Origin: Paraburkholderia madseniana
GTDB taxonomy: Bacteria; Pseudomonadota; Gammaproteobacteria; Burkholderiales; Burkholderiaceae
Direction: 5' to 3'
DNA length: 64,000 bases
NCBI RefSeq assembly: GCF_009690905.1
Contig: NZ_VOSW01000030.1
Span: forward strand, 1-64,000
Positions 62,086-64,000 of the stretch are shown here, piece by piece. Position numbers and translations under genes: made by a program. Under the pieces are notes generated by a model. It was not told the DNA's origin. It saw nothing but the letters and a program-made list of their open reading frames with translations, and did no database searches. Position 1 is the first letter of the stretch. Every line of letters begins with the position of its first letter.

Positions 62086-62407
62086 GTGAACAGACCCTAA
62101 ACACCCGGCGCCCTTGGGAAACGGCTGCCTCGGCAACCAATGCTGGAGGCGGCCGTTTTGTATTGCATCGCGGCAAGTGACTCCTCCATTCGCGCGATCC
62201 GTATATGGGGCGCGCTTCCCCCTGGCGCTGTCTTGCACGATGCAGAGGAGAGGACTACCTTTGTTTTAGGGCCGCTTACAACGCTCAGCGAAGCGGTCCT
62301 GGCAGAAGTGCCGGCGCAGGCAGTACGAAGTACGGCAAGGCGGCACAACGACGCCAGGAGCCTTTTTTGTTAGCGGCTCCAACGAGTGACACGCAGCGAG
62401 GTGGCCT

Positions 62408-63556
62408 ATGTCGCTTGCGATTGCCCTGATCCTGATCATCGTATTGGCGGTGGGGTTTCACTTTGCCAGTCCCTGGTGGATCACGCCGATCGCCTCGAAC
62501 TGGGTGCGCATGGACGACATGCTGACGATCACGCTCGTCATTACCGGCGCGCTCTTCGTCGCGATCAACCTGTTCATCGTGATCGCACTGGTGCGCTACC
62601 GCCACCGCAGGGGTCATCGCGCTGCTTACGAGCCGCACAACAAGCGGCTGGAATGGTGGCTGATCGGCCTGACCACTGTCGGCGTGGCAGCGTTGCTGGC
62701 GCCGGGGCTCTTCGTCTACGCAGACTTCGTACGGCCGCCGCGCAACGTGCTGCAGATGGAAGTGCTCGCCCAGCAATGGCAATGGCGCTTCCGCTTTGCC
62801 GGCCCCGGTGGCAAGCTGGGCACGACGGACGTGCGCTACATCAGCAACGACAACCCCTTCGGCCTGAACCCCGGCGACCCCAACGGCCGTGACAACTACC
62901 TGATCGAGACGCCCGAGGTGCACCTGCCGCTCAACCGGCCGATCCAGGTCCTGACACGGTCGCGCGACGTGCTGCACGACTTCTACGTACCGCCGTTCCG
63001 TGCGCGCATGAACATAGTGCCCGGCATGGTGACCACCTTCTGGTTTACGCCGACCAAGGCAGGGCGTTACGACATCCTGTGCGCGCAGCTTTGCGGTATC
63101 GGGCACTCCAACATGCGCGGCGTGGTGGTGGTGGAAGACGAAGCATCGTTCTCGCGCTGGCTGGCGCAGCAGAGCACGTTCGCGCAGCGGCAGCAGGCCA
63201 AGGTGCAGGCCGCACCCGCCGCTGCAGGCGGCAGCGCCCAGGCGCTCGCTGATCAGGGCAAGACGCTCGCAGAGGCCAAGGGCTGCTTCGCCTGCCATAC
63301 CGTGGACGGCAGTCCGCGCGTGGGCCCCACATGGAAGGGCCTGTACGGCAAGACCGAAACGATGGCCGACGGCAGCACCGCGAAGGTGGACGAGGCCTAT
63401 CTGCGCGCCTTCATCCGCGATCCGAAGGCCCGCGTCGTGAAGGGCTTCGCACCCATCATGCCGAACTTCGACCTGAGCGAGCAGGAGCTGACCGCGCTGG
63501 TGACCTACATCGAATCGCAAGGCGGCCCGGCCGCCATCAGCGCAGCCAAACCCTAG
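62408..63556 (+). CDS. ctaC: Cytochrome c oxidase subunit II with fused cytochrome c domain
   Basis: Protein of 382 residues carrying the CuA centre of a caa3-type heme-copper oxidase. Three hydrophobic N-terminal segments (3-20, 40-62, 84-106), then the cupredoxin domain with CuA ligands H190 (LHDFYVPPF), C225, C229, H233 and M236 (CAQLCGIGHSNM). The usual Glu between the cysteines is Gln, acceptable because it binds through its backbone. After an Ala/Gln-rich linker, a cytochrome c domain has heme motif C293-FA-C296-H297 and likely axial M351. First gene of the cox operon here. Confidence 0.93.
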   Translation: MSLAIALILIIVLAVGFHFASPWWITPIASNWVRMDDMLTITLVITGALFVAINLFIVIALVRYRHRRGHRAAYEPHNKRLEWWLIGLTTVGVAALLAPGLFVYADFVRPPRNVLQMEVLAQQWQWRFRFAGPGGKLGTTDVRYISNDNPFGLNPGDPNGRDNYLIETPEVHLPLNRPIQVLTRSRDVLHDFYVPPFRARMNIVPGMVTTFWFTPTKAGRYDILCAQLCGIGHSNMRGVVVVEDEASFSRWLAQQSTFAQRQQAKVQAAPAAAGGSAQALADQGKTLAEAKGCFACHTVDGSPRVGPTWKGLYGKTETMADGSTAKVDEAYLRAFIRDPKARVVKGFAPIMPNFDLSEQELTALVTYIESQGGPAAISAAKP

Positions 63557-63569
63557 CGGAGCAGACGCA

Positions 63570-64000
63570 ATGCCCTACGCGCACACCAACCACGCCCAGC
63601 AAAGCTTCTGGACCCGCTATGTCTGGAGCCAGGACCACAAGGTCATCGCCGTGCAGTATTCGCTGACGGCCATCGCCGTCGGCCTGGTCGGCCTTGTGTT
63701 GTCGGACCTGATGCGGTTGCAGCTCGGTTTTCCGGGCAAGTTCAGTTTCATCGACGCCAACCACTACTACCAGTTCGTCACCATGCACGGGATGATCATG
63801 GTGATCTACCTGCTGACGGCGCTGTTTCTGGGCGGCTTCGGCAACTACCTGATCCCGCTGATGCTGGGCGCGCGCGACATGGTGTTCCCGTTTCTCAACA
63901 TGCTGAGCTACTGGGTCTACCTGCTGGCCGTGCTGGTGCTGATGGCGAGCTTCTTCGTGCCAGGCGGGCCGACCGGCGCGGGCTGGACGCTGTATCCACC
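63570..64000 (+). CDS. ctaD: Cytochrome c oxidase subunit I (3'-truncated by window edge)
   Basis: First 143 residues of the heme-copper catalytic subunit. N-terminal WTRYVWSQDHKVIAVQYSL, then the first helix and TMHGMIMVIYLLTALFLGGFGNYLIPLML, which includes the low-spin heme ligand histidine in the MHG motif. Then FPFLNMLSYWVYLLAVLVLMASF follows. Starts 13 bases after ctaC with a GGAG ribosome site; the gene continues past the window end. Confidence 0.95.
   Translation, partial: MPYAHTNHAQQSFWTRYVWSQDHKVIAVQYSLTAIAVGLVGLVLSDLMRLQLGFPGKFSFIDANHYYQFVTMHGMIMVIYLLTALFLGGFGNYLIPLMLGARDMVFPFLNMLSYWVYLLAVLVLMASFFVPGGPTGAGWTLYP

Larger units (their letters stand above)
61410..62407. other. 1 kb degenerate intergenic region before cytochrome oxidase genes
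   Basis: No intact gene recognised. Holds the operon terminator, an inverted repeat GCCGGAAT/ATTCCGGC (61664-61685) set in a context that resembles the 3' end of a tRNA on the complementary strand, and a truncated reading frame (61880-62085 minus) described separately. The last 300 bases should contain the promoter of the oxidase operon; I see no clear consensus. Confidence 0.55.

Noticed and set aside
62140..62373. 77-codon plus-strand frame before ctaC
   Set aside because: No ribosome site, no recognisable motif, and it lies in the probable promoter region of the oxidase operon.

Overview
The window reads as chromosomal DNA of a Burkholderiaceae bacterium, most likely Paraburkholderia or a close Burkholderia relative. 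The base composition is GC-rich with strong third-position GC, and the gene families (Gsi peptide importer beside IaaA/DmpA/DppA, AroP-like permease, Tad pilus loci, RsuA, ArgD) are typical of that group. This assignment is inference from protein character; no rRNA or tRNA gene is present to confirm it.

Layout. 1-6.0 kb: end of a livF branched-chain amino acid ABC ATPase, then ypeA, argD, a 2Fe-2S/flavin reductase, an atypical SDR, a small membrane protein and rsuA. 6.1-7.3 kb: an MFS transporter. 7.4-17.1 kb: a tight operon of a MurR/RpiR regulator, isoaspartyl peptidase IaaA, GsiA-D importer, DmpA-type aminopeptidase and DppA-type D-aminopeptidase. This looks like one pathway for importing and hydrolysing peptides with non-standard linkages. 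17.1-19.7 kb: an exported alpha/beta hydrolase and an AroP-like permease.

19.9-49.5 kb is dominated by two complete but differently organised Tad (Flp) pilus loci pointing away from each other. Locus 1 (minus strand, 34.6 down to 21.7 kb) runs flp, flp, cpaA, wHTH-AAA+ ATPase, cpaB, cpaC, lipoprotein, tadG, tadE, tadE, cpaE, cpaF, tadB, tadC, followed by a sigma-54 activator gene. Locus 2 (plus strand, 36.8 to 49.5 kb) runs flp, cpaA, cpaB, cpaC, lipoprotein, cpaE, cpaF, tadB, tadC, tadE, tadE, tadG with a vWA domain, and a membrane methyltransferase. The 2.2 kb between them holds a decayed IS21-type element, three short perfect dyads, a good sigma-54 promoter candidate facing locus 2 and a leader hairpin.

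49.5-56.6 kb is a mobile or decayed segment: an IS110 transposase remnant and a three-gene recombinase module that I recognise as gamma-mobile-trio-like (GmtX, GmtZ, GmtY), here without visible cargo, then 1.6 kb with no convincing gene but with a strong nested dyad. 56.6-61.4 kb is a surface or lipid glycosylation operon: two GT87-type membrane glycosyltransferases, a GtrB-like GT2, a class I methyltransferase and a GtrA flippase. 61.4-62.4 kb is degenerate. The window ends in a cytochrome c oxidase operon, with subunit II carrying a fused cytochrome c domain and the start of subunit I.

No CRISPR array, rRNA or intact tRNA was seen. Start codons were adjusted where an internal ATG/GTG with a good ribosome-binding site or family length argued against the longest reading frame.
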